The notes under the pieces: model-generated
Database searches by the model: none
The model's input: only the letters and a program-made list of their open reading frames with translations
What the model was told of the DNA's origin: nothing
Part shown: positions 51,471 to 58,164 of the stretch, in pieces
How positions within the stretch are numbered: position 1 is the stretch's first letter
Layout: each line of letters opens with the position of its first letter
Translations under genes and position numbers: made by a program
IMG/VR virus record: IMGVR_UViG_3300025108_004281
Span: 28,050 to 92,049 of that record
Source: a virus
DNA length: 64,000 nt
Direction: 5' to 3' (one strand)

Positions 51471-52215
51471 TATTCTCATAATCTGTTGCATACTTTATTC
51501 TAAAGTAGTCATATAATTTATATTCATTAGCAAAAATTTCTATCAATGTTGGGTTATGATTTTTAAACTTATTATTGCGTTGCCATTTTAAAAAAGTACT
51601 TGATATAATCATAGAGTAAGGCGAGGACAACTCAGAAGATATTTGTGTCTCCCATAATCGATTCTTTATACCTGGATTTAAATGTTTAAACTTTTCCGAA
51701 ATAAAGTAAGAAATACCATGTCGATTAGTATCTAATACCTGTACTTTATCGATATCAAAATCATAATCTTTGTAAGCCACAGCAAGCCTATTTGGTAAAG
51801 TTATCATATGTGGATCTAATTGTACTTTGCCATGTATTATTTGTCCTGCTATCTCATCGAACCAATTAAATAAGTCATCTTCTTTAAGTCTTTTATTATC
51901 GTAACCTACACTTGAAAAATATCCACCAAAAAAGCCATAAAGAGGTTCAACAATGGGAATGATTTGATTGTTATTTAACGGTAAATCACTTTCAGTGTAG
52001 TCGACTTCGCTGTAGTGAATTATTTTTTCTATTATATTGTGTGCACCTTTAGGGTAAAGCAAACATGATGTATTGTCAAAATTTATCCAACGTTGCGTAG
52101 ATGTCATTCTGTGTAAAGTTATTTCTGCAGATTCCACAGGCAGAGATATTTTAAATAGTTGGTGTGCCTCTGCTTTTAGGTCTACAACATCAATTAAAAA
52201 TTTTGTAATGTCCAT
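51457..52215 (-). CDS. Unknown 252-aa protein whose stop lies inside tRNA-Ser
   Basis: Diverged copy of the 50.6-51.4 kb protein: FFGGYFSS, DPHMITLPNRL and the ending NEYKLYDYF align with it. The reading frame ends at TGA within the D-arm start of tRNA-Ser. Start at 52215, 2 nt after the upstream stop. Function unknown. Confidence 0.6.
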   Translation of the reverse strand: MDITKFLIDVVDLKAEAHQLFKISLPVESAEITLHRMTSTQRWINFDNTSCLLYPKGAHNIIEKIIHYSEVDYTESDLPLNNNQIIPIVEPLYGFFGGYFSSVGYDNKRLKEDDLFNWFDEIAGQIIHGKVQLDPHMITLPNRLAVAYKDYDFDIDKVQVLDTNRHGISYFISEKFKHLNPGIKNRLWETQISSELSSPYSMIISSTFLKWQRNNKFKNHNPTLIEIFANEYKLYDYFRIKYATDYENRKGG

Positions 52216-52217
52216 GA

Positions 52218-52898
52218 CTAATTGAAACAATACCTAGCAATAATACTTCTCCTCACAGTAAAAGGTACTTTATTATCTAGTAAAACTTTGTGTGTTGGTG
52301 CTGAATGCCAATGTCCACTTACACCAGGGTCATACATAATTGCTGTATTCTTTCTATAAGGTGCATGGTCAATTAACTTAAACTTACTCGGGTCATGGCA
52401 AACACAAAACTCTCCGTGTTGACTGCCTAACTCTTCGCCAGGGTTATTGCCTATGTACTCCCAAAACATTGTGCCTAAAACTTCATCTTCTGCTCTGTGA
52501 GTTTCGCCCATATAAACTTGCATATTGATTACTTTGGTCATGTTTTCAAATACATCTTTGTGTATGTCATCGTTTTGCAATGCGCCAGGTGAGTGCGGAT
52601 CCCAATCATCCTCTTGTAAATGATACCAAATGTGTTTGAGATCTTTTTGATTATAACCAGAGTATTCACACACATCATCTAATCTGCTTTCAAATTCACT
52701 GTGAATATATTTCCACATTAACATATCCTGCTCAGTGTAGTCTTCCCCAGTTTCTATATCAATAGGGAAACTTTTAGGTGCCCATAGCCAGTCAGGTGTA
52801 ATGTTTAATCCTGACCTAAATTTTGGTATATCAAACATCTTATCTGCTATCTCTATGTTTTCGAAATAGTATTTTGGTAATATGCGATACGAGTCCAT
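52218..52898 (-). CDS. 2OG oxygenase-like protein (226 aa)
   Basis: HKD in DIHKDV gives the H-x-D site, GHWHSAP the distal His and VRRSIIARY the Arg. The LGTMFWEYI segment matches TGTMFWEVD of the 9.4 kb protein, so they are paralogues. Coupled to the upstream gene by a 1-nt overlap. Substrate unknown. Confidence 0.62.
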   Translation of the reverse strand: MDSYRILPKYYFENIEIADKMFDIPKFRSGLNITPDWLWAPKSFPIDIETGEDYTEQDMLMWKYIHSEFESRLDDVCEYSGYNQKDLKHIWYHLQEDDWDPHSPGALQNDDIHKDVFENMTKVINMQVYMGETHRAEDEVLGTMFWEYIGNNPGEELGSQHGEFCVCHDPSKFKLIDHAPYRKNTAIMYDPGVSGHWHSAPTHKVLLDNKVPFTVRRSIIARYCFN

Positions 52899-53437
52899 TA
52901 TATTAAATCCAAATCCATTTGCTTGTACACTCTATCATGCATAGTTATTTCATCATTAGGCCATAAGCAACACATATCTCTTTTGATAAACAGTTTTCTC
53001 TGTGGAAGTATAGGCTCTTGTCCTTCTTTGTGTATCTTGATAGCATCAAGTAAAATGGTTGCTGTGGTTGTAACACACTTGCCGTAATGCAATCCGCATA
53101 TGATTAAATCCATATATGAATTATCTAATATATACTTGAATAGATCTTCCTGATTATCAATATGTGTATATTCTAAAAACCTAGGATCTATTTGCCCTTC
53201 TGGACTTTGCATAAAGTTAATTACATTTTTGCATTTGAGTTCTACAATTTTGTTATCTTTATATACATGTGTTTTTGTTAATTCTTCTTTTAAATGCCCT
53301 AAAAATACTTTGTTATAAATGTTCAAGTTCATTTCTGCATCGTCATGATTAGGTTGCTTTGACCAAGGATCTACTACAATCCATAGTCCATTTTCAACTA
53401 GGTCTTCGTAATTTGTTGTTGAGAGAGGAATGTGCAT
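52898..53437 (-). CDS. Unknown 179-aa protein, possibly cysteine-hydrolase (isochorismatase) fold
   Basis: The start GLWIVVDPWSKQP and the later strand DLIICGLHYGKCVTTTA recall the Asp and Cys regions of isochorismatase-like hydrolases. The Lys and cis-peptide signatures are not clear. Starts leaderlessly, 5 nt after a late promoter. Low certainty on function. Confidence 0.45.
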   Translation of the reverse strand: MHIPLSTTNYEDLVENGLWIVVDPWSKQPNHDDAEMNLNIYNKVFLGHLKEELTKTHVYKDNKIVELKCKNVINFMQSPEGQIDPRFLEYTHIDNQEDLFKYILDNSYMDLIICGLHYGKCVTTTATILLDAIKIHKEGQEPILPQRKLFIKRDMCCLWPNDEITMHDRVYKQMDLDLI

Positions 53438-53441
53438 AACA

Positions 53442-53450
53442 ATATTTATC
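53442..53450 (-). promoter_or_regulatory. Late promoter (GATAAATA), leaderless
   Basis: GATAAATAT on the minus strand, 5 nt before the ATG at 53437. Confidence 0.78.
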
Positions 53451-53452
53451 GG

Positions 53453-53484
53453 TCAAAAAAAAGCCCCGTTATTAAACGAGGCTT
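53453..53484 (-). terminator. Terminator after the outer membrane protein gene
   Basis: AAGCC-T-CGTT / AACG-G-GGCTT stem, ATTA-type loop, then eight T on the minus strand. The next promoter begins 4 nt later. Confidence 0.82.
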
Positions 53485-53501
53485 AATTTTATTGTGTTAG
53501 T

Positions 53502-54104
53502 TTAGAATGATTTGCTTACGCCAAAAACAATGCTGTCTTCGTCTTCTAATAACGAACCGTCGTCAGCCATAAAACTGTGATATCCCAGTGAACCTTCTAG
53601 TCCCATTGGTAAGTCAAAGTTTCTTGATACTGACCAGTTGTCGCCGTTGTCTTCCCACATACCATATGAAATGTCTATACCCCAATTGGAGTATCCAAAT
53701 TCTACATAGTCTGTGTAGTCATCTTGACCTAAATAATAGTCTACTGATATACCCATGATTTCTTTACTGATAAAGAACTCACTGCCGTCTAAGTCTGCGT
53801 CACCATTGTAACTGTAGTCAATATATCCTACAGTCCAATCGCCGTTAGACCAACCAGCATATAAATCAGTTTCTAGGTCTGATCCGTCTGCATAGTCAAC
53901 TTGTCCAACCCAAGCACCTGCCATGAAACCACTGTCGCCGAACTCATGTGTATAGCCTGCCCATCCTGACATACTACCATCTGATTGCGACAAGCCTCTA
54001 AAAATGTAGTCGCTATTTGCTCCTACACTTCCACCTGCGTATGCGCCTGTTGTTAGTGTTGACAATACTAATACTGCTAACACATTTTTAAATGCATTAA
54101 TCAT
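53502..54104 (-). CDS. Outer membrane beta-barrel protein, TIGR02001 (Gcw_chp) type
   Basis: A 200-aa protein with a Sec signal peptide (1-23, cleavage after TGAYA). The mature start GSVGANSDYIFRGLSQSDG matches the TIGR02001 family. Alternating strands with aromatic ends follow, and the last residue is Phe (SKSF), the usual barrel-assembly signal. Family members are small outer membrane proteins of proteobacteria with unclear function. In a phage it could exclude superinfecting phage, act as a pore or alter the surface. AGGAG ribosome site. Confidence 0.85.
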   Translation of the reverse strand: MINAFKNVLAVLVLSTLTTGAYAGGSVGANSDYIFRGLSQSDGSMSGWAGYTHEFGDSGFMAGAWVGQVDYADGSDLETDLYAGWSNGDWTVGYIDYSYNGDADLDGSEFFISKEIMGISVDYYLGQDDYTDYVEFGYSNWGIDISYGMWEDNGDNWSVSRNFDLPMGLEGSLGYHSFMADDGSLLEDEDSIVFGVSKSF

Positions 54105-54166
54105 TTATTTTTCTCCTTGTTATTTTAATTATATGGGGCGGTAAAGGCCACCCCAACCTTGTATCG

Positions 54167-54394
54167 TTACTTCTTATCTCCCAATAAATGAATGATAATA
54201 ATTGCTACGAGTAAGCCGACTAAGCCGCCTTCTCCTAAACCTGATACGAGTGCTGTGATGTTTCCAACTACGTCGCCTACAAAAGATGTGCTACCGAATA
54301 CTAAACCTGCAACGATACCTAATCCTAAAAGGCTGACGAAGATTGATGTGAGTCCACTAACGAAAGAGTGAACCATCTTCATTGCGTTATCCAT
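54167..54394 (-). CDS. Small two-helix membrane protein (75 aa)
   Basis: Two long hydrophobic segments (about 12-35 and 42-70), Gly-rich, with charged ends LLGDKK. Strong AGGAGG site. The build fits a holin, but there is no lysis gene next to it. An imperfect hairpin lies at its 3' side (GGGG/CCCC near 54132-54153). Confidence 0.68.
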   Translation of the reverse strand: MDNAMKMVHSFVSGLTSIFVSLLGLGIVAGLVFGSTSFVGDVVGNITALVSGLGEGGLVGLLVAIIIIHLLGDKK

Positions 54395-54584
54395 AAATGA
54401 ATACCTCCTATTATATTACTCTTGCCCAAGAGTATGAAGAAATTAATTTTTCTTCAGTAATATTTACATTTTTGTTACAGATTGTTACAGAATACTGAAC
54501 AGTCTATGGTGTCGTTAGATAGGTTACGAGGTGTATAGGTAAAAAATATGGTAAAAATCTCATAAATTTGACAGATTTTACTGG
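54395..54584 (-). other. Non-coding leader region with hairpins
   Basis: 190 nt without a supported gene. It holds GAAGAAA/TTTCTTC and CTCTTG-GG-CAAGAG hairpins upstream of the 75-aa gene, and a direct repeat TGTTACAG near 54473-54489. Confidence 0.5.
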
Positions 54585-54608
54585 AAAAGCACCTCCGAAG
54601 AGGTGCTC
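54585..54608 (-). terminator. Terminator after the 51-aa YRG-motif gene
   Basis: AGCACCTC/GAGGTGCT stem with TTCG loop and following TTTT on the minus strand. Confidence 0.85.
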
Positions 54609-54616
54609 CCACAAGC

Positions 54617-54772
54617 CTAAGGATAGAAAGGATTGTCTGTGATATAATTAGGTAGTTCGCTTTTTTCATAACGGACTCCTCTGTAATTATAATCTACAGT
54701 TTTCTTCTTATCTTTCCTAAGTTGTTTTAGTACAGCACGTCGAACGATTGCTGTTTCTTGATACTTAGTCAT
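54617..54772 (-). CDS. Small basic YRG-motif (DUF4278-like) protein downstream of tandem glutamine riboswitches
   Basis: A 51-aa protein. The first 24 residues are a basic helix. Then comes VDYNYRGVRYEKS, which fits the L-x-Y-R-G-x-x-Y core of DUF4278. As I recall, cyanobacterial PirA, which binds the PII signal protein and is ammonium-induced, is of this small type. An AGGAGG site lies 5 nt before the ATG. Two glutamine-aptamer-like RNAs lie directly upstream and a terminator directly downstream, so this is a one-gene unit. PII binding is inference only; the family match rests on a short motif. Confidence 0.72.
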   Translation of the reverse strand: MTKYQETAIVRRAVLKQLRKDKKKTVDYNYRGVRYEKSELPNYITDNPFYP

Positions 54773-54798
54773 GTCATCCTCCTAATTAAAGTAAGATG

Positions 54799-54858
54799 CG
54801 TTCCTTCGGTATTTTACCTACTTCCGTCGTCGCTCTACATTTAGAGTGGCGATGAACG
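54799..54858 (-). promoter_or_regulatory. Glutamine riboswitch-like RNA, copy 2 (glnA / Downstream-peptide type)
   Basis: Minus strand. P1 is CGTTC/GAACG. P2 is a hairpin with loop strand CTCTAAATGTAGAG. The conserved joint CGGAAGTAG follows, then P3 GGTA-AAA-TACC, then CGAAGGAACG. This order matches the glutamine aptamer. The ATG of the 51-aa gene is 26 nt downstream. Confidence 0.85.
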
Positions 54859-54865
54859 AGTTCGG

Positions 54866-54923
54866 CGTTCCTTCGTCACAATTGACTACTTCCGTTCACT
54901 GCTACATTTAGAGTGAATGAACG
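54866..54923 (-). promoter_or_regulatory. Glutamine riboswitch-like RNA, copy 1 (glnA / Downstream-peptide type)
   Basis: Same architecture as copy 2: CGTTCA, P2 with TTCACT/AGTGAA, CGGAAGTAG, P3 GTCA-ATTG-TGAC, CGAAGGAACG. P2 and P3 differ in sequence from copy 2 but still pair, which is compensatory change inside one locus. Confidence 0.85.
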
Positions 54924-54925
54924 AC

Positions 54926-54953
54926 GTAACATTCTGTTACAAAAATATTTATC
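54926..54953 (-). promoter_or_regulatory. Late promoter (GATAAATA) and first hairpin of the riboswitch transcript
   Basis: GATAAATAT at 54945-54953 on the minus strand. The predicted start is near 54940, where a GTAAC-AGAAT-GTTAC hairpin begins. Confidence 0.75.
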
Positions 54954-54981
54954 AAAAAAAAGCAGGCCGAAGCCTGCTTTT
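54954..54981 (-). terminator. Terminator after the 88-aa HTH gene
   Basis: 10-bp stem AAAAGCAGGC/GCCTGCTTTT with TTCG loop and T run on the minus strand. It abuts the late promoter of the riboswitch unit. Confidence 0.85.
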
Positions 54982-55001
54982 GATTCTTTAAACCTTACAG
55001 T

Positions 55002-55268
55002 TTAGACAGAGCCGTTTGCAAGTGCTTTATAACCTGCGGCAATAACTGCTCTAGATGGAGTACCAAGTCTATATACATTTCTTGATCTTCCTTTAGTGTC
55101 AGTCACTGTGTTAAGGTAGATTGGGAAACCTTTGAATCTTAGTGATTGAATCACTGCCTGTGGGTTTCCAGTTCCGAAGTAAGATACCATTTGTGCTGAA
55201 GACAAAGTTCTTCCTTCTTGCAAAGCATTTAATACTTTTGCTTCTTTAGTTAATGTTGCTGTAGTCAT
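55002..55268 (-). CDS. Small helix-turn-helix protein (88 aa)
   Basis: Residues 5-60 form a winged-helix-like pattern: LNALQEGRTLSSAQMVSYF then NPQAVIQSLRFKG as recognition helix, and a wing. Likely binds DNA and may regulate phage or host genes. AGGAGG site, early promoter and its own terminator, so a monocistronic early gene. Confidence 0.72.
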   Translation of the reverse strand: MTTATLTKEAKVLNALQEGRTLSSAQMVSYFGTGNPQAVIQSLRFKGFPIYLNTVTDTKGRSRNVYRLGTPSRAVIAAGYKALANGSV

Positions 55269-55321
55269 ATGACCTCCTATTTAACATTATTATCTCTGTG
55301 CAAAATTACACATTGTCTACT

Positions 55322-55349
55322 ATTATACACAGATTATACACAATGTCAA
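55322..55349 (-). promoter_or_regulatory. Early sigma70-type promoter of the HTH gene
   Basis: Minus strand TTGACA, 16-nt spacer, TATAAT. A second TATAAT-like box lies between them. Confidence 0.78.
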
Positions 55350-55354
55350 CCTTT

Positions 55355-55702
55355 TTATGCTGAAAAATCATAATCCGTGTATTCTAATTTAACCAAAGGA
55401 AAACGATCTGCTATGATATTTTGGATTTGTGTTACCAATTTATCTATATTCCAATCGTCTCCCATCCACTCTGTTTCCCATGTACCCGAATCGGATTCAA
55501 TAAGAAACAAATTCTCTTTATCTCGCTTCAATACTTTCTCTAATGCATTTATTTGTGGAGGTGGTCCTGCCCAAACAAATGGCAACACAACTATTCTACC
55601 CTGATGTGAAGAATACTGTCTTGCTCTGCTGTCTATGTTTGATGTAATACCAAACCCAGGCCTGTCATCAAAGCCAGTTATTGTGTAAAGATACTTAATC
55701 AT
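55355..55702 (-). CDS. GIY-YIG-like nuclease fold protein (115 aa)
   Basis: The start YLYTITGFD...FGITSNIDSRARQYSSH follows the GIY-YIG core (Y...Y, G-x-T, R, Y), and INALEKVLKRDKE fits the Glu-bearing helix. The exact GIY and YIG triplets are altered. It may be a small nuclease or a decayed homing endonuclease. Overlaps the ParB-like gene end by 8 nt. Confidence 0.55.
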   Translation of the reverse strand: MIKYLYTITGFDDRPGFGITSNIDSRARQYSSHQGRIVVLPFVWAGPPPQINALEKVLKRDKENLFLIESDSGTWETEWMGDDWNIDKLVTQIQNIIADRFPLVKLEYTDYDFSA

Positions 55703-56855
55703 TGAACTGTTCTGTAATATAATCAGGTAAGAAGTCTATAAGCGAACTACCTGCTGTATATTCGTTGAACTCGTCTAGCATATATCCTGGCACGTCTGCT
55801 GTACCGCCAAACTTCTTATACAGTTGTACTAAACCTACAGCAATAGCATCATCATTCCAATTATATTCTGTGCCATACTTTGTTTTAGTAAACTTTCTCC
55901 ATGCTGTGTGTATTTCACTATGATATTCTTCATAGTCTGAAAACAAGTTTTGCAACATGCCTGCAAGTTCTTCTAAGAACTCATCTGTTATTTTAAGTTT
56001 AGCAGTCTTAAATCCTCTGTGTAAGTCTCCAAACAAGAACCAAAGAGCACCGTTTACAGGATTATAATGAAAGTAATTGTCGTGCCACTTAGTAGCCATT
56101 TCAATTACATCTTCATTAAGTGACAAGAACTTAGATATATGTGTAAAGGTTCCTGCTTTTGTTGATAAGTCTGAGTTCTGTTCTACAGCAAAACAATTAT
56201 TGTTTTGTGCAATAGACACTTTCTTTTCAACTAAAACATCTTGCTCGTCGTCTGTGTTGCCACAAACTCTAACAACCTGTACAGCATTTTCTAGTTCTTT
56301 GTATGCTGATATCTTCTTTTTACCTTTACCATTTATAAGTGCAAAGGCCTTTAGTGCAAATGATAAGTCATCTGTTTCAATATAAAGTGTAGGGTGTGTT
56401 AAGTCCTGCCACTCGCCATCAAATGCCATTAAACCATCTTTGACTAATGTAGAAATAACTGTAGCAGTATGTTGTCCATCTATTAATTGGAAACTGCCAT
56501 CGCTTTTCTTTACAGCATAAAGTGATTGCGATAATGCTTCATTGTATGTTGCAGGATTAATAATCTTGCCACAGTGAGCAGTATCTAATTGCCTTTGTAC
56601 CATTTCTGATATACCAGCACCGGGTTTGTCAAACTCTCCTAATGCAATCATATCTGACTGCGGTAAAAGTTTGGCATCAAACTGCATGCCTTCTTCTTCC
56701 ATAAGTTTTTTCATTTTCTTATAGATTCTTGCACCTTGCAGTTTTTCAATGTTTGCACTTAAAGGTCGAATTGTATCTTCCTTTTTGTCTAGTGCGTAGA
56801 AGTTTTTTAAAGGATTTGGTTTCCTTGTTACTTCGTTGTATTTAAATATTTCCAT
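55695..56855 (-). CDS. ParB/DGQHR-like domain protein (386 aa)
   Basis: Residues about 100-200 carry LIDGQHTATVI, the DGQHR/ParB-like signature seen in ParB nuclease domains and DndB/DGQHR proteins. LINGKGKKKISAYKE follows. The C-terminal 180 aa are helical. Function could be DNA binding, CTP hydrolysis or a DNA-modification accessory role. It is transcribed from an early promoter. Confidence 0.7.
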   Translation of the reverse strand: MEIFKYNEVTRKPNPLKNFYALDKKEDTIRPLSANIEKLQGARIYKKMKKLMEEEGMQFDAKLLPQSDMIALGEFDKPGAGISEMVQRQLDTAHCGKIINPATYNEALSQSLYAVKKSDGSFQLIDGQHTATVISTLVKDGLMAFDGEWQDLTHPTLYIETDDLSFALKAFALINGKGKKKISAYKELENAVQVVRVCGNTDDEQDVLVEKKVSIAQNNNCFAVEQNSDLSTKAGTFTHISKFLSLNEDVIEMATKWHDNYFHYNPVNGALWFLFGDLHRGFKTAKLKITDEFLEELAGMLQNLFSDYEEYHSEIHTAWRKFTKTKYGTEYNWNDDAIAVGLVQLYKKFGGTADVPGYMLDEFNEYTAGSSLIDFLPDYITEQFND

Positions 56856-56880
56856 AGTTACTCCTATTTGTAATACTACT

Positions 56881-56909
56881 ATTATATAATAAGAGTTATT
56901 TTATGTCAA
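56881..56909 (-). promoter_or_regulatory. Early sigma70-type promoter of the ParB-like gene
   Basis: Minus strand TTGACA, 17-nt spacer, TATAAT, followed by a short leader with TAGGAG. Confidence 0.82.
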
Positions 56910-57124
56910 CCGGGTCCTGGCGGATAAGGTACAACGGCGTATGGCCTCTGTATTTTAACAAAGACCACACGGCCGTCCCTTTCTTGTGCTTCGTACACTT
57001 CGCCAACCTTAGCATCTATATTTGCTAATTGCAGTTCGCTATCAAATGTAATGCTACCATCGTGACCAAGGGTAAACATATAATCAGCAAACAGCATTTT
57101 ATGTGTACTTTTGGTAATGCTCAT
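56906..57124 (-). CDS. Unknown small beta-type protein (72 aa)
   Basis: Mostly beta, Pro-rich end. A start at 57097 (63 aa), right after the upstream stop, is an alternative. Function unknown. Confidence 0.52.
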   Translation of the reverse strand: MSITKSTHKMLFADYMFTLGHDGSITFDSELQLANIDAKVGEVYEAQERDGRVVFVKIQRPYAVVPYPPGPG

Positions 57125-57305
57125 ATAACTTGTTTGCTTCTTCGCTTAATCCTAATCCACAACAAATATCAATTTGTCTGCGGATATCTCCTGCTTGGTC
57201 CGTGCCTTTACTCCACACACGATGATCATCACTATACATATAGAACCAATCATGTGTACTCAAAAGGTTTTCTAGTTCATCTAAATCAGGGTGACAGTTA
57301 GCCAT
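57099..57305 (-). CDS. Unknown 68-aa protein
   Basis: Start set at 57305, with AAGGAG 6 nt upstream. Acidic, helical, with two adjacent Cys. Directly downstream of tRNA-Met in the transcript. No family. Confidence 0.58.
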   Translation of the reverse strand: MANCHPDLDELENLLSTHDWFYMYSDDHRVWSKGTDQAGDIRRQIDICCGLGLSEEANKLYEHYQKYT

Positions 57306-57330
57306 TTCTTTCTCCTTTGTCAAATAAAGT

Positions 57331-57407
57331 TGGTGGGCCTACTAGGACTTGAACCTAGACTCTACCGATTATGAGTCGGGTGCATTAACCAATTATGCTA
57401 TAGGCCC
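57331..57407 (-). tRNA. tRNA-Met (anticodon CAT)
   Basis: 77 nt with encoded CCA. Acceptor GGGCCTA/TAGGCCC; loop CTCATAA, as in elongator Met. An Ile2-type (lysidine) identity cannot be excluded by anticodon alone. Confidence 0.9.
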
Positions 57408-57502
57408 TAATCTTTTCCTGTCCATAGTTTATAACATTCTATGGCACAAAATACTACTACTGTAGTAAAAATTATAAAAAATGCTATTAGTTCCATAGTC
57501 AT
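57407..57502 (-). CDS. Tiny single-helix membrane peptide (31 aa) between two tRNAs
   Basis: MTMELIAFF... forms one hydrophobic helix (residues 4-22) and a short basic end. AGAGAAT before the ATG is a weak ribosome site. The stop codon shares one base with the tRNA-Met 5' end. Small size makes it tentative. Confidence 0.45.
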   Translation of the reverse strand: MTMELIAFFIIFTTVVVFCAIECYKLWTGKD

Positions 57503-57513
57503 ATTCTCTAAGT

Positions 57514-57590
57514 TGGCCTCCCCAGCAGGACTCGAACCTGCAACCTACAGTTTAGAAGACTGTTGTTCTATCCAGTTGAACTATGGGGAG
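57514..57590 (-). tRNA. tRNA-Arg (anticodon TCT)
   Basis: 77 nt with encoded CCA. Acceptor CTCCCCA/TGGGGAG; loop CTTCTAA between ACAGT and ACTGT. Confidence 0.94.
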
Positions 57591-57596
57591 ATTAAA

Positions 57597-57683
57597 TGGT
57601 ACCTGAGGCCGGACTTGAACCGGCACGACCTTTCAGTCGAGGGATTTTAAGTCCCTTGTGTCTACCAATTCCACCACTCAGGC
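57597..57683 (-). tRNA. tRNA-Leu (anticodon TAA)
   Basis: 87 nt with long variable arm and encoded CCA. Loop CTTAAAA between AGGGA and TCCCT. Its first 6 nt include the stop codon of the upstream HExxH gene. Confidence 0.94.
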
Positions 57684-58103
57684 ATCTAAACTTTTTTCGA
57701 ACTCCTCTGCTAATTTGAATTGAAGTCGCCTTGCTTCTTTCTCCCAAGGCTGTTCCCAATACTCGATGTTTGCACAATACTTGTTGGACTTCCAAGATGT
57801 CAGTCCTGAATCAAGTTCTCCTCGAGCAAATTGTTTTACATGAACCATCTCATGTGCTAGGTTCACTACCCAATTACTGTACATACAAACGTCAATAACG
57901 AAGTTGCGTTGGTCTAGTGACTCGCACAATGCTTGGGTGCCATCGTTATTCATAAACACTTTGTGATGTAATTGCACAACAATATTATTCTTTAAACGGC
58001 TGATGCCTAATTGTTTAGCAAAACTTTTAACTGCCAGCACAATATTGGCATGTAGATCAGGCTGTACGATACCACCTTGTGGTCCAGTAACTGCAATGTT
58101 CAT
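57678..58103 (-). CDS. HExxH zinc metallopeptidase-like protein (141 aa)
   Basis: Zinc motif HEMVH in NLAHEMVHVKQ, with a downstream PWEKEARRLQ that may give the third ligand Glu. Resembles small SprT-like or phage structural metalloproteases. Start at 58103 with AGAGGA upstream. The stop TGA lies inside the tRNA-Leu gene. The protein at 60.1-60.5 kb shares the LAHE-VH-KQ core. Confidence 0.72.
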   Translation of the reverse strand: MNIAVTGPQGGIVQPDLHANIVLAVKSFAKQLGISRLKNNIVVQLHHKVFMNNDGTQALCESLDQRNFVIDVCMYSNWVVNLAHEMVHVKQFARGELDSGLTSWKSNKYCANIEYWEQPWEKEARRLQFKLAEEFEKSLDA

Positions 58104-58135
58104 TGTGTGAATCCTCTTTGCTAAAAAGTCCAACT

Positions 58136-58163
58136 ATTATAACAGAATATACCAGAAGGTCAA
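58136..58163 (-). promoter_or_regulatory. Early sigma70-type promoter of the HExxH gene and the Leu-Arg-Met tRNAs
   Basis: Minus strand TTGACC, 16-nt spacer, TATAAT. Confidence 0.8.
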
Positions 58164-58164
58164 C

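Noticed and set aside
54475-54669. Minus-strand 64-codon open frame
   Set aside because: It runs through the strong terminator at 54588 and overlaps the 51-aa gene out of frame.
57441-57650. Plus-strand open frame with an AGLEPATYS segment
   Set aside because: This is the well-known false translation of the antisense of tRNA genes; it covers tRNA-Arg and part of tRNA-Leu.
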